The notes: generated from the sequence alone by a model not told the origin. 64,000 nucleotides of DNA from Mycobacterium szulgai (GCF_002116635.1 NZ_LQPW01000048.1:25838-89837), one strand, 5' to 3'. Positions 15,279 to 22,772 are shown, numbered from the stretch's first letter. Numbers and translations: made by a program.

Positions 15279-17116
15279 CCGACAACCTCCATCAGCAACA
15301 GCGCTCCGCCAACGCAGTCTGCATTCGAGCGGAAAGGCGAGCAGGTAACGCGTACCTGAGCTCGACGTCCGCGCCGGTTGACGGCGTCCACCGTCGCTTC
15401 ACCCGAGCTGTCCGGATCGACGAAGGCATTCCCGATCAATGGCCGCACCGTCTCCATCGGCAGTCCGATGTCTAGCGCCGCGAACGGCGAACCTGTGGTC
15501 TCGTCGGCGCGCAGGCCCCATAGCTCCTCGCAGCCCCGATTCCACACGATCACCCGCATTTCCCGGTCCACCACGACCATGCCCAGGTGGACCGAGTTGA
15601 TCAGCGAATCCAGGAAGTTCTTCGCATCGTCGAGCTCCAGGCTGCGTTCGCGCAAGGTGTCGTTGATGGTGTGCAGTTCGTCGTTGGTGGACTGCAGCTC
15701 CTCGTTCATGGTCTCGAGTTCTTCGTTGGTGGACTGCAGTTCCTCGTTGGTGGTCTCGAGTTCCTCCACGGTGGACTGCAGCTCTTCGTTGGTGGTTTCG
15801 AGTTCCTCGTTGGTCGATTGCAGTTCTTCGTAGGCCGCCTCGAGCTGCCGGTTGGTTTGCACGACCTTGTCCAGCAGCGCGCGTGTCGCGGTGACGTCGA
15901 AGAACACGATCGATACGCCGAGCAGGCCGTTGTCGGCGTCGATGAGCGGATTGACGTGTATTTCGAACCACACGGTTTCGGTGCCCGGCCGTTGCCATTT
16001 GACATCCTGAATTCGCGCGGACCGCCGCTCCACCTTTGCCTGCTCTAAGTACGCGCGCAATTCCACCGGCCGATAGGACACCTCGAGATCGCGCAGCAGC
16101 CGTCCGATGTCGCGCGCTGAAAGACCGAACAGGCTCTCGGCCTGTTGATTGATCATTGCTACGGTATCCTCCCCGGTGACCACGATCTGCGCCACGGGGC
16201 TAGCACGAAAAGCTAACTCGCGCACGGTGGTTAGACCCGGCAAGTCAGCGTGGCGGTCGTAGAACGCCGCAGCCGGGTCGTAGCGTTCGGTGCCCGCCTG
16301 GGAGCCCGCGGACTTGCGGAAAATGCGGTTCTTCAGGTTCAGCGGAGTGAACCGGTCGCTGTGACTCAACAACATCTCGGCGTGCCCGAGGAACAGCGTG
16401 CCCTGCGGTGCGAGCGCAAAATGCAAGCGGCCCAACACATTTCGCTGTGTCTCGGCGTTGAGATACATCAGTGTATTGCGGCACACCAGCAGGTCGACAC
16501 GGGAGATCGGCGCATCTTTGACCAAGTCGTTGCGCCCGAATATGACCGCACGCCGCAGATCTTTGTGAAATATGTAGCGGCCGTTGACTTGTTCGAAGTA
16601 CCGGGCCAACATATCGGCGGGCACGGATTCGACGGCCCTGGCGTCGTAGGAGGCGGTGCGCGCCTCGGCGAGCGCCTCTTCGTCGATGTCGGTGGCGTAG
16701 ATCTTGACCCGTTGCCGAAACGGGTCGGGACCAAGGGCTTCGGCCAACAGCATGGCCAACGTGTAGGCCTCCTGGCCCGAAGCGCATCCCGCGCTCCACA
16801 CCCGGAGCGGGTCGTTGGGGCCGCGCTCGGCCAGCATCCGCGGAACGACGTCGGTGCTGACGAAATCCCATGCCTCGGGGTCGCGAAAGAAGGCCGTGAC
16901 GTTTATCAAGATCGTGTTGAACAGCGCGGCGAATTCGTCCGAGCTGGCCTGCAGGACATCGAGATATTCCTCGAACGAGGAGTATCCGGCGTGGTCCATT
17001 CGGTGACGCACCCGGCGCATCAGCGATGTCCGCTTGTAGCCGGTGAAGTCGAAGCCGCGGGAATCCCGCATGTAGCGCAACAGAGCCTCGAAGGACTCGT
17101 CGGTCGGGTTATTCAT
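15275..17116 (-). CDS. CheR-type methyltransferase fused to PAS domains through a heptad-repeat coiled coil
   Basis: From the ATG at 17116 the product is 613 residues. The CheR N- and C-domains (about 5-270) include the SAM site VWSAGCASGQEAYTLAML and YATDIDEEALAEAR. PAS domain one (about 300-420) is followed by a long coiled coil with near-perfect seven-residue repeats (EELQSTN/EELETTN). PAS domain two (about 485-610) contains SVHLGMVVVDREMRVIVWN. This is the known CheR-PAS half of CheB/CheR hybrid regulators; the CheB part is encoded separately on both sides. A much longer open frame upstream is the antisense shadow of the STAS/kinase gene. It should methylate glutamates in a partner in response to PAS input. 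Confidence 0.9.
   Translation of the reverse strand: MNNPTDESFEALLRYMRDSRGFDFTGYKRTSLMRRVRHRMDHAGYSSFEEYLDVLQASSDEFAALFNTILINVTAFFRDPEAWDFVSTDVVPRMLAERGPNDPLRVWSAGCASGQEAYTLAMLLAEALGPDPFRQRVKIYATDIDEEALAEARTASYDARAVESVPADMLARYFEQVNGRYIFHKDLRRAVIFGRNDLVKDAPISRVDLLVCRNTLMYLNAETQRNVLGRLHFALAPQGTLFLGHAEMLLSHSDRFTPLNLKNRIFRKSAGSQAGTERYDPAAAFYDRHADLPGLTTVRELAFRASPVAQIVVTGEDTVAMINQQAESLFGLSARDIGRLLRDLEVSYRPVELRAYLEQAKVERRSARIQDVKWQRPGTETVWFEIHVNPLIDADNGLLGVSIVFFDVTATRALLDKVVQTNRQLEAAYEELQSTNEELETTNEELQSTVEELETTNEELQSTNEELETMNEELQSTNDELHTINDTLRERSLELDDAKNFLDSLINSVHLGMVVVDREMRVIVWNRGCEELWGLRADETTGSPFAALDIGLPMETVRPLIGNAFVDPDSSGEATVDAVNRRGRRAQVRVTCSPFRSNADCVGGALLLMEVVG
15676..15828 (-). repeat. Tandem 21-base (7-codon) coding repeat in the CheR coiled coil
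   Basis: About seven consecutive 21-base units, on the minus strand each coding for EELQSTN or EELETTN or a close variant. The repeat gives a rigid parallel coiled coil between PAS domains. Near-identity of neighbouring units at DNA level suggests copy-number change by slippage or recombination is possible. Confidence 0.8.
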
Positions 17117-17166
17117 GCAGCTGCCATTCGCTCGTATTGCCGAGATTCGAACACTACTAGCGAACG

Positions 17167-17949
17167 TTAGAGCCGATTTTCGGGACCGACCAGCCCCCAG
17201 ACCGTCTTGCCCGCCGGTGTCGGTGTGCTGCCCCAGGCGCGACAAAGGGCGGAAACGATTGCCAGGCCAGACAGTATCTCGGTGCCGTGGTGGGCGTCCT
17301 CGTGGCGGGCGGCCGGTTGCGGGCTGCCATCCTCCACGGCGATAGTGACCTCGTCTTGGTAGCTCTCCACCACCAGCACCGGCGTGCTGCCGGTGTGCTC
17401 GAGAACATTTTCGATGAATATCGTCGCCACGGTGCCGGCGACCGGAATCAGGTGTTGCTGATTCCATCCGGTCAGCCAGTCGGCGATCACAGCGCGCGCC
17501 AGGGAGACGCCGGACCTGATAGCCGGAAGCTCGATGCGCGCCCGTCGCCGAAGCGCTAACGGCGCATCGTCGACGGCGTACAGCGCCGATTCTCGAGTGG
17601 GATGCACCGGCACATAGCGGGATACGCCACACGAGGCGATGGCGCGGCGGCGCTTTGCATCGCTCGAGACCAGCAAGATCGGCACGTCTGGCCAGATGCT
17701 GACATGCCAGCGGGCGCTGGTGAAGACCACCCACGCCGAGTCCGACGCCACCGACAGCCGGTTCACGTCCACGATCACTGCTCGCGGCTCGTCAAGAGCA
17801 GCCTTGATCACGGCGTCCCGCAAGCTTCGGTAGGTCGAGCTGTCCAGCACACCATCGGCGGTCAGGGTCGACACCCGGTGCTGGCGTTCGATGTCGATCC
17901 GCATCGTGGGGACGGGGTCAACCAACTGCATCACCCCGACGAGGTCCAC
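17167..17949 (-). CDS. STAS domain fused to an anti-sigma-type HATPase
   Basis: A 260-residue protein from the first GTG; ATGs at 17931 and 17904 are alternatives, and no ribosome site decides. The N-terminal STAS domain (about 20-125) contains AVIVDVNRLSVASDSAWVVF. The C-terminal GHKL ATPase (about 130-255) has the N-box-like TIFIENVLEHTGSTP, VEDGSPQPAAR and GLAIVSALCRAWG. The fusion combines an antagonist and a kinase of the partner-switching type. It overlaps the end of the upstream cheB by 32 bases and precedes cheR by 50, so all three are probably one operon. Confidence 0.83.
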   Translation of the reverse strand: MDLVGVMQLVDPVPTMRIDIERQHRVSTLTADGVLDSSTYRSLRDAVIKAALDEPRAVIVDVNRLSVASDSAWVVFTSARWHVSIWPDVPILLVSSDAKRRRAIASCGVSRYVPVHPTRESALYAVDDAPLALRRRARIELPAIRSGVSLARAVIADWLTGWNQQHLIPVAGTVATIFIENVLEHTGSTPVLVVESYQDEVTIAVEDGSPQPAARHEDAHHGTEILSGLAIVSALCRAWGSTPTPAGKTVWGLVGPENRL

Positions 17950-18934
17950 CGGCCGCCAGCCGTTCGCTCAGTATGCTCAATGCGCATTCGGTTTCCTCTG
18001 CCAACTCCGTGTAGCGCTGAAAGAGCGTGCCGGGGCCGGCTTTATCGGCCAGTTGGCGCGACAGTTTGGCCTTCTCCTGCAGGCTGCGCAGTGCGACCCA
18101 GAGCGCGCCCTCTACTTCGTTGTCGCGCGCGGCCAGCAGTGCGTCCGGGGTCCAGGCGTGACCGACGCGGCACCGAAAGTTGCTTTCGCCGACCACAACC
18201 AGCGACCCGTTGCAATCCGGGCAGGTATATCCCGACGCCGGACCCAATTCCTGGGTATCGAATGCGGTGGAGAAGCGAGTTGTCATGGCGATTCGATTCT
18301 CCAACTCCATCGCGTCATCTGGCTCCACCTCCGGCTCCTCTAATTCTCGATGCGACAGCTCCTTGAGCACCGCGCCAACATCGGCTGCCGCGGCCATGCG
18401 GTTCAATACACCCGCGTTCTGGGCGTTAATCGGCATGGCCGGGAAAAGGGCGTCATTGGGTGACTGGCCGATCGCATAGCCACCGCGGGAACGAATCGCC
18501 GACAGCCCCAACACCCCGTCGTGAAGAACACCGGAGAGCAACACGCCAATCGCGCGCGGCCCGAAAGACAATGCCACCGAACGAAACAAGGCGTTGATGG
18601 CCGGTCGGTGTCCATTCTCGGTCGGCCCCTGCGACAACACCACACGATGGTCAGCAACCAGCAGATGGCGGTCTGGACTGGCCACGTAGATGTGTGCCGG
18701 TTCCAGCGGGGCGCCGTTTTTGGCGGTGACGGCGGGCAGCGGCCCGTTGCGGTCGATGATACGGGCCAGGGCACTGGGTGCACTCGGAGGAAGGTGCAAA
18801 GTCACCAAATAGGCGTAGGGCAGATCCGGCGATAGTCCCGCGGCCAAATTCGACACCGCTTCGACGCCACCAGCGGAAGCCCCGATGGCTACCACTCCGC
18901 GAAGGTCGTGCCAGTTGGCCGCCTGCATCATCAT
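17918..18934 (-). CDS. CheB-type methylesterase with C-terminal zinc ribbon
   Basis: A 338-residue protein. The CheB domain (about 10-190) shows GASAGGVEAV, LVTLHLPPSAPSAL and LLSGVLHDGVLG, giving the Ser, His and Asp of the triad. A zinc-ribbon-like segment follows (CPDCNGSL ... FRCRVGHAW, about 236-262), then a helical tail. No receiver domain. Three consecutive ATG codons (18934, 18931, 18928) lie 6-12 bases from a GGGTAT box, so the mRNA may be leaderless. It heads the CheB-STAS/kinase-CheR operon. Confidence 0.88.
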   Translation of the reverse strand: MMMQAANWHDLRGVVAIGASAGGVEAVSNLAAGLSPDLPYAYLVTLHLPPSAPSALARIIDRNGPLPAVTAKNGAPLEPAHIYVASPDRHLLVADHRVVLSQGPTENGHRPAINALFRSVALSFGPRAIGVLLSGVLHDGVLGLSAIRSRGGYAIGQSPNDALFPAMPINAQNAGVLNRMAAAADVGAVLKELSHRELEEPEVEPDDAMELENRIAMTTRFSTAFDTQELGPASGYTCPDCNGSLVVVGESNFRCRVGHAWTPDALLAARDNEVEGALWVALRSLQEKAKLSRQLADKAGPGTLFQRYTELAEETECALSILSERLAAGGPRRGDAVG

Positions 18935-18940
18935 TTCGCA

Positions 18941-18965
18941 ATACCCTCTTCCAGGTTAGGTAACC
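18941..18965 (-). promoter_or_regulatory. SigF-like promoter of the CheB-STAS/kinase-CheR operon
   Basis: On the minus strand: GGTT (18965-18962), 15-base spacer, GGGTAT (18946-18941). The -10-like box is an exact match to the SigF consensus. It ends 6 bases before the first ATG, predicting a leaderless transcript. Confidence 0.5.
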
Positions 18966-19613
18966 GCCGCGGTGCTGGGTAGTACCACGTGCGCACAGAA
19001 GTCGAGAAATCGGTACAGAAAGACCGCTTAGCGAATTGCCAACACGATTTTCGGCGCCGTGCCGAGCCAGCCGGGCCCGGGTTTGCCCGGTGCCGGTCAT
19101 CCCTGTTAGGGCGCGGTCAGCAATACCGAACTGCTCGGCGCGGTGCGGAGCAGAGGAGGACGCCCTCATCGAAGCGCACTTCGTCGCGTTGTGTGAGGTG
19201 GTAGGCCGCACCAGCCTGAAGGTCAATCGGCTATCAGGCTGGGCTTGACAGCTGGCGAGGTGGCGTTCGGCGGCGGCCGGCCGTTCCGTGTGTCGCGAAT
19301 ACTGTTGTTCTACTGCGCATTACACGTCGATACATCGCCAATGACTACGGACATGGGGAGACGTTCTGTGCGGACGCCTCGATAGCGGCCACCGTTCAAT
19401 GAACTACACCTCAATGCTGTTTCACGGGCTTTGCATGGCGCTCGACGACGTACTGCTTTCGGCACAGTAATCATGAAACCGCTTGTGATCGAGCGTGATT
19501 CGATCTTCGACGTCGATGCCGAGAGATCGGCGGCGAGGGTAGCCCCGATGCGGCGGCGGTGCGCGCTGGGAGACTCATCTACCCGGGACACGGCGTGGCG
19601 AGCGGGTTTGACG
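18966..19613. other. Gene-poor intergenic region
   Basis: About 650 bases. Short open frames exist on both strands, but none has a ribosome site, familiar sequence or convincing codon use. I see no tRNA, hairpin or repeat in it. It may be decayed sequence. Confidence 0.5.
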
Positions 19614-19650
19614 CTCCTGCGGCCCCGGCGATGGGCCGGGGCCGCAGGAG
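19614..19650 (-). terminator. Long perfect hairpin after csbD
   Basis: A 16-bp perfect stem (19614-19629 with 19635-19650; CTCCTGCGGCCCCGGC and its complement) with a 5-base loop, 24 bases beyond the CsbD stop on its strand. No T-run follows, as in most mycobacterial intrinsic terminators. Confidence 0.75.
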
Positions 19651-19674
19651 GGGAGGTCAACGATTATTGGTTGT

Positions 19675-19911
19675 CTACTGGTTGGACTTCTGCCGCTCTT
19701 CGGCGGCTTCGGCGCCGCCGCGCGCTGATTCGGCTTGTGCCTCTTTCTTGGCGGCATCACGCTGGGCATCCGCCTTGTCCTGCTGCGCCTCGCCTTCATT
19801 GACCAGGTCGTCGCTGCCGGTAACAGTGCCCACAGCTTCCTTGGCCTTACCCTTGACGCCCTCAACAACGCCTTTTGCGCCTTCTGCGGGACCACTCTTG
19901 TCGTCGCTCAT
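19675..19911 (-). CDS. CsbD-family stress protein
   Basis: The ATG at 19911 gives 78 residues; the open frame extends further but without homology. The N-terminal part, SGPAEGAKGVVEGVKGKAKEAVGTVTGSDDLVNEGEAQQDKADAQ, is split here only to note its features: it contains the CsbD pattern GxxKeavG..tg.....eG. The protein is small, highly charged and lacks cysteine. In Bacillus, csbD belongs to the sigma-B general stress regulon; function is unknown. A SigF-like box lies 41 bases upstream, and a strong hairpin follows. Confidence 0.88.
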   Translation of the reverse strand: MSDDKSGPAEGAKGVVEGVKGKAKEAVGTVTGSDDLVNEGEAQQDKADAQRDAAKKEAQAESARGGAEAAEERQKSNQ

Positions 19912-19951
19912 CACTTTTTCCGTTCGTTGTCGTTTTCCTTCGCGGCTGTGT

Positions 19952-19976
19952 GTTCCCGGTTCGCGTGGCATGAAAC
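19952..19976 (-). promoter_or_regulatory. SigF-like promoter before csbD
   Basis: On the minus strand: GTTT (19976-19973), 15-base spacer, GGGAAC (19957-19952), about 40 bases before the csbD ATG. The -35 is exact; the -10 differs from GGGTAT at two positions. Confidence 0.35.
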
Positions 19977-20044
19977 GGGAAGGCGATACCGGCTCCGTGC
20001 CTTAGCCACTTTGCGAAAACATCCGCAGTCGCGGTCACGGAAAT

Positions 20045-20070
20045 GTTTGACGGGAACGGCGCTTGGGTAG
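20045..20070 (+). promoter_or_regulatory. SigF-like promoter before the SDR gene
   Basis: GTTT (20045-20048), 16-base spacer, GGGTAG (20065-20070), 33 bases before the ATG at 20104. Only the last base of the -10 departs from the consensus. Confidence 0.5.
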
Positions 20071-20103
20071 CACCGCGCTGCGACACGAAACTAAGGACTG
20101 CTA

Positions 20104-20880
20104 ATGACAGCCAGCTTTGCGTTGATCACCGGTGCCAGCTGTGGCGTGGGTTTCGCCTTGGCCGAACAGTTCGCCAGACGCGGCTATGACCTGGTCGTGG
20201 CCGACGGCTACGACGAAATACACACCGCGGCAGCCGCGCTCAGTGTCTTCGGTACCGACGTTCAAGCCGTGCAGGTCGATTTGTGTTGTGCCGACAACGC
20301 GTACCTGTTGCACCGGCGTGTAATGGCCGCGCGTCGACCCGTCAGCGCAGCCGCCCTCACCACATCGGTGGGGGACTCGTTATGCCTGGACGGTACGCTC
20401 GATTGCGCGCTGGATGTGGTGGACGCCAGCGTGCGCGGGACCATGCTGCTGGCCCGGCTGCAGGCCGGTCAGATGGAGGTGTGTGGCGGCGGCGGGATCA
20501 TCTTGACGGCATCGCCGGGTGCCCCGATGCCGGGCCTGGATGCGGCGGTGTACTCGGCCAGTGCAGCTTTCCTGCAGGCGTTCGCCGCGACGCTGCAGGA
20601 CGAGGTGCGGGACTCGGGGGTCAAGATCACCGCGCTGATGCCCCGAGCAGACGATGCCGCCAGCTTCACCGACTTGCTAATCGCTTTGGTGCGACGCGCA
20701 GCCGACAGTGAGCCGGCCAACGTCGCCCGCCAAGCATTCGAGGCGCTCACGTGCAACGACAAGCAGGGGCTGGCGGCCTGGGCAACGGACGCGGTGACCG
20801 CACTGGCCGGGCGATTGATCTCCGATCACGTGAAAGGTCCTGTCCGGCAGATTATTTCGCCGACCGGAGAGGCCGTGTGA
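20104..20880 (+). CDS. Short-chain dehydrogenase-like protein lacking the catalytic lysine
   Basis: A 258-residue SDR-fold protein. The NAD(P)-binding loop TGASCGVG (about 9-16) is intact, and a Ser is in the expected place (ILTASPGA). The active-site motif normally YxxxK reads YSASA at about 159-163, so the lysine is replaced by alanine; the usual NNAG motif is also degraded. Classical reductase activity is therefore unlikely. It could be a binding protein or a divergent enzyme. The gene has its own SigF-like promoter and a terminator hairpin after it. Confidence 0.85.
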   Translation: MTASFALITGASCGVGFALAEQFARRGYDLVVADGYDEIHTAAAALSVFGTDVQAVQVDLCCADNAYLLHRRVMAARRPVSAAALTTSVGDSLCLDGTLDCALDVVDASVRGTMLLARLQAGQMEVCGGGGIILTASPGAPMPGLDAAVYSASAAFLQAFAATLQDEVRDSGVKITALMPRADDAASFTDLLIALVRRAADSEPANVARQAFEALTCNDKQGLAAWATDAVTALAGRLISDHVKGPVRQIISPTGEAV

Positions 20881-20907
20881 TGTCACGCGGCACCTGGGCG
20901 CTGGTCC

Positions 20908-20937
20908 TGCCCGGTTTGGTGTGTACCAAACCGGGCA
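20908..20937 (+). terminator. Hairpin terminator after the SDR gene
   Basis: A 13-bp stem (20908-20920 with 20925-20937) containing GCCCGGTTTGGT and its complement around the loop GTGT, 28 bases after the stop codon. Perfectly symmetric, with no T-run. Confidence 0.75.
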
Positions 20938-20978
20938 CTCTGGCTGCGGCATTGCATCACGGATAGGAGGTGGCCACC

Positions 20979-21236
20979 GTGCCGAATTCATCGATCAAGA
21001 ACGAAAAGCTGTACGAAGACTTACGGAAGAAGGGCGACTCCAAGGAGAAGGCAGCGCGAATCTCCAACGCAGCGGCCGGTCAGGGAAAGTCCAAAGTCGG
21101 ACGCAAGGGCGGCAAGTCAGGTTCCTACGAGGACTGGACCGTGCCGCAACTGAAGAAGCGAGCCAAGGAACTCGGCATGTCCGGCTATTCGAGCCTGACG
21201 AAAGGGAAACTGGTCGCCAAACTGCGCAATCACTGA
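20979..21236 (+). CDS. Small basic protein with Rho-N-like (SAP-type) C-terminal domain
   Basis: The GTG at 20979, 8 bases after AGGAGG, gives 85 residues; an upstream GTG at 20970 overlaps that ribosome site. The first 55 residues are Lys/Gly/Ser-rich, like the family often annotated DUF7218 (EKLYEDLRKKGDSKEKAARISNA pattern). The last 35 (WTVPQLKKRAKELGMSGYSSLTKGKLVAKL, recognisable as a Rho termination factor N-terminal motif) form a small helical domain. It probably binds nucleic acid. Function is unknown. Confidence 0.83.
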   Translation: MPNSSIKNEKLYEDLRKKGDSKEKAARISNAAAGQGKSKVGRKGGKSGSYEDWTVPQLKKRAKELGMSGYSSLTKGKLVAKLRNH

Positions 21237-21275
21237 GGCGCAGCGGCACACCGCGAAATGCAAGTGTCCGAAGAT

Positions 21276-21300
21276 GTTTCCGCGATAGCAGCCCGGGTAA
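21276..21300 (+). promoter_or_regulatory. SigF-like promoter before the WGxxGxxG protein gene
   Basis: GTTT (21276-21279), 15-base spacer, GGGTAA (21295-21300), 130 bases before the ATG at 21430. The match is good, but the long leader makes the assignment less certain. Confidence 0.4.
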
Positions 21301-21429
21301 GCCTACTGCGGCGGCGGTACGGGGCAGATGCCCTGGATTCGCGTCGCGCTCGCGAGGGACTAGAGCACACTGGTCCTTCTCCCGATTGGTCATGTCTATT
21401 TTGACGACCGCAAAAAATTTGGAGGAACA

Positions 21430-21714
21430 ATGCGTAGGACCATTGCAGTGATTTCTGCCACCGGCGCACTGCTATTCGGTGGCGCTGGCATTGCCAACGC
21501 TACGACTGATGCGCCAACCCCAGCTTCTACGACGACGACGCTGGCCGATAACGGCACGAACAATAACAACAACAATGACGACAACACCGGACTGTGGGGA
21601 CTTGCCGGCCTGCTCGGCCTGCTGGGCCTCGCGGGCTTGAAGCGCCGCGGCGATGTACGCCCAAGCGCCGGACCAATTCCCAACACGACCAACGCCCGGG
21701 GTGGCGCTATCTAG
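21430..21714 (+). CDS. Exported Asn/Thr-rich protein with WGxxGxxG-type C-terminal segment
   Basis: A 94-residue protein with a strong ribosome site (GGAGGAACA) and a Sec signal peptide ending at GIANA-TT. The mature part is low in complexity: a Thr run, then an Asn/Asp run (NGTNNNNNNDDN), then a hydrophobic glycine-leucine helix LWGLAGLLGLLGLAGLKRR that ends in positive charges. This is the layout of WGxxGxxG C-terminal sorting-like segments, suggesting membrane or envelope anchoring. The tail after KRR is unusually long (21 residues) for such an anchor. Role unknown. Confidence 0.82.
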   Translation: MRRTIAVISATGALLFGGAGIANATTDAPTPASTTTTLADNGTNNNNNNDDNTGLWGLAGLLGLLGLAGLKRRGDVRPSAGPIPNTTNARGGAI

Positions 21715-21729
21715 TCGAGCCCTCACCGG

Positions 21730-21759
21730 AGCCCCGCAGCGCTTTTGCGCTGCGGGGCT
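21730..21759 (+). terminator. Hairpin terminator after the WGxxGxxG protein gene
   Basis: A 13-bp perfect stem (AGCCCCGCAGCGC with its complement) around TTTT, followed by TTTACAATT. It starts 16 bases after the stop codon and is the most classical terminator in this region. Confidence 0.85.
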
Positions 21760-21794
21760 TTACAATTCGAGTTGATTTCACTCAGTCCTGCAGG

Positions 21795-21956
21795 TCAGTC
21801 CGGAGGTTCCTGCTCGGACACTTCCGTGCGGGCTTGTTGTTGGCGCTCGGCCACGTTTCCGGGTACGTTCTGCTCCCGGCGTTCTTCGATGACGCCGTCC
21901 TGAAGCTCGTCGACGACGTTCTTGAGCTCTTCGTCCCGGCTGGGATGGGATTCCAT
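21795..21956 (-). CDS. Small acidic hydrophilic protein (53 aa)
   Basis: A 53-residue frame starting MESHPSRDEELKNVVDEL. It is rich in Glu, Gln and Arg, has no hydrophobic segment or cysteine, and is probably helical or disordered. No family is recognised. No strong ribosome site is seen. A second 53-residue acidic protein, of similar composition but different sequence, occurs at 24496-24657. The amino-acid pattern looks protein-like rather than random. Confidence 0.6.
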   Translation of the reverse strand: MESHPSRDEELKNVVDELQDGVIEERREQNVPGNVAERQQQARTEVSEQEPPD

Positions 21957-21990
21957 AGTGCAGTGCGGTACCCGCCTTGGGGCCTTTTAT

Positions 21991-22575
21991 TCACCGCCGC
22001 AGCCCAAGCCTGTCGGCCAACACCAGAAACGCGACGGCGAAATCGCTGTCGCCGGTCGCGACCGCGATCCGATCCCAGTCCAGTTGTTCTCGGATCGCCC
22101 GTGCCGCGGGAAGCAGTTTGGCGAAGTCACAATAGTGCTCGGTAAGAGCACGCAATTTCTGAATGAACACCGTAGTCGGCGGAAACACCGGCATCGAAAT
22201 CGCTTGCACAACGCGAACTTCGGCGCAATCCAGGGTGGTGGGCTCGACGATCAATCCATTGACTCGGTGCAGCACGTCGACCACTGTGTCGCCGCTGCAC
22301 GCCTTGAACAGCCAATCTTCGGGTGGACGTTCGATCCGGAATCCCGTCTTTTCAAGTGTGGCCACAGCGGCCGGCACGTCGGACTCGGCGACCACGAAAT
22401 CGACATCGTGGTTGGGTTCTGGTGCGCCATAAGCCCACAGCGCGTAGCTGCCCGCCAAAGCGAACCGTGGTCCGTGCTCTTTGAAAGCCGACGCGGCGAT
22501 ACGCAGCGTTTCGCGTAGCTGCGTACAGCGCGTGTCGGTGTCCACGGCTGGGGCCGTTGTTGACGTGGCAGTCAT
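21991..22575 (-). CDS. Nucleotidyltransferase-fold protein
   Basis: From the ATG at 22575 the product is 194 residues. The nucleotidyltransferase core (about 35-110) contains FALAGSYALWAYGAPEPNHDVDFVV, in which GSxxLWxxG and the DVD metal pair are typical of MNT/AbiEii-like enzymes, and VVDVLHRVNGLIVEP supplies a third acid. The C-terminal half is helical. No toxin or antitoxin partner is evident beside it. A perfect GGGTAT box lies 12 bases before the ATG. The longer upstream frame overlaps the opposite-strand dehydrogenase and is a shadow. Confidence 0.85.
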   Translation of the reverse strand: MTATSTTAPAVDTDTRCTQLRETLRIAASAFKEHGPRFALAGSYALWAYGAPEPNHDVDFVVAESDVPAAVATLEKTGFRIERPPEDWLFKACSGDTVVDVLHRVNGLIVEPTTLDCAEVRVVQAISMPVFPPTTVFIQKLRALTEHYCDFAKLLPAARAIREQLDWDRIAVATGDSDFAVAFLVLADRLGLRR

Positions 22576-22587
22576 GTTGGCTAGGGC

Positions 22588-22613
22588 ATACCCAGCCTTT
22601 GCTGATGGCAACC
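22588..22613 (-). promoter_or_regulatory. SigF-like promoter of the nucleotidyltransferase gene
   Basis: On the minus strand: GGTT (22613-22610), 16-base spacer, GGGTAT (22593-22588). The exact -10 box lies 12 bases from the ATG at 22575, implying a near-leaderless mRNA. Confidence 0.5.
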
Positions 22614-22640
22614 TGACTATCCGAAGAGCGGCGGACAATC

Positions 22641-22666
22641 GTTTAGTGCGTGGCGAAACCGGGCAA
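22641..22666 (+). promoter_or_regulatory. SigF-like promoter upstream of the small ORF and acyl-CoA dehydrogenase
   Basis: GTTT (22641-22644), 16-base spacer, GGGCAA (22661-22666). It is divergent from the promoter at 22588-22613, with 27 bases between the two -35 boxes. The -10 box ends 10 bases before the ATG at 22677. Confidence 0.4.
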
Positions 22667-22676
22667 TTAACAGCCC

Positions 22677-22772
22677 ATGTCAACCGCAGTGTCGCTTTCC
22701 TACGACCAGGTTGCCGCGATGATTTCGGCGCACACTGATTTGCCGGCCGGCCCGGGAACGAGGTCCGCATGA
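22677..22772 (+). CDS. Short leader ORF (31 aa) coupled to acyl-CoA dehydrogenase
   Basis: A 31-codon frame, starting MSTAVSLSYDQVAAMISAH, whose stop overlaps the acyl-CoA dehydrogenase ATG as ATGA. The start is 10 bases after a SigF-like -10 box, so translation could begin at the very 5' end of the mRNA. No family is recognised. It may be a leader that couples translation of the dehydrogenase, or chance. Confidence 0.45.
   Translation: MSTAVSLSYDQVAAMISAHTDLPAGPGTRSA

Noticed and set aside
17117..17734. Upstream extension of the CheR open frame
   Set aside because: It lies in another frame of the STAS-kinase gene, is Arg/His-rich and has no domain; CheR homology begins at 17116.
19310..19660. 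116-residue minus-strand open frame
   Set aside because: It has no ribosome site, includes the csbD terminator hairpin and shows no protein-like pattern.
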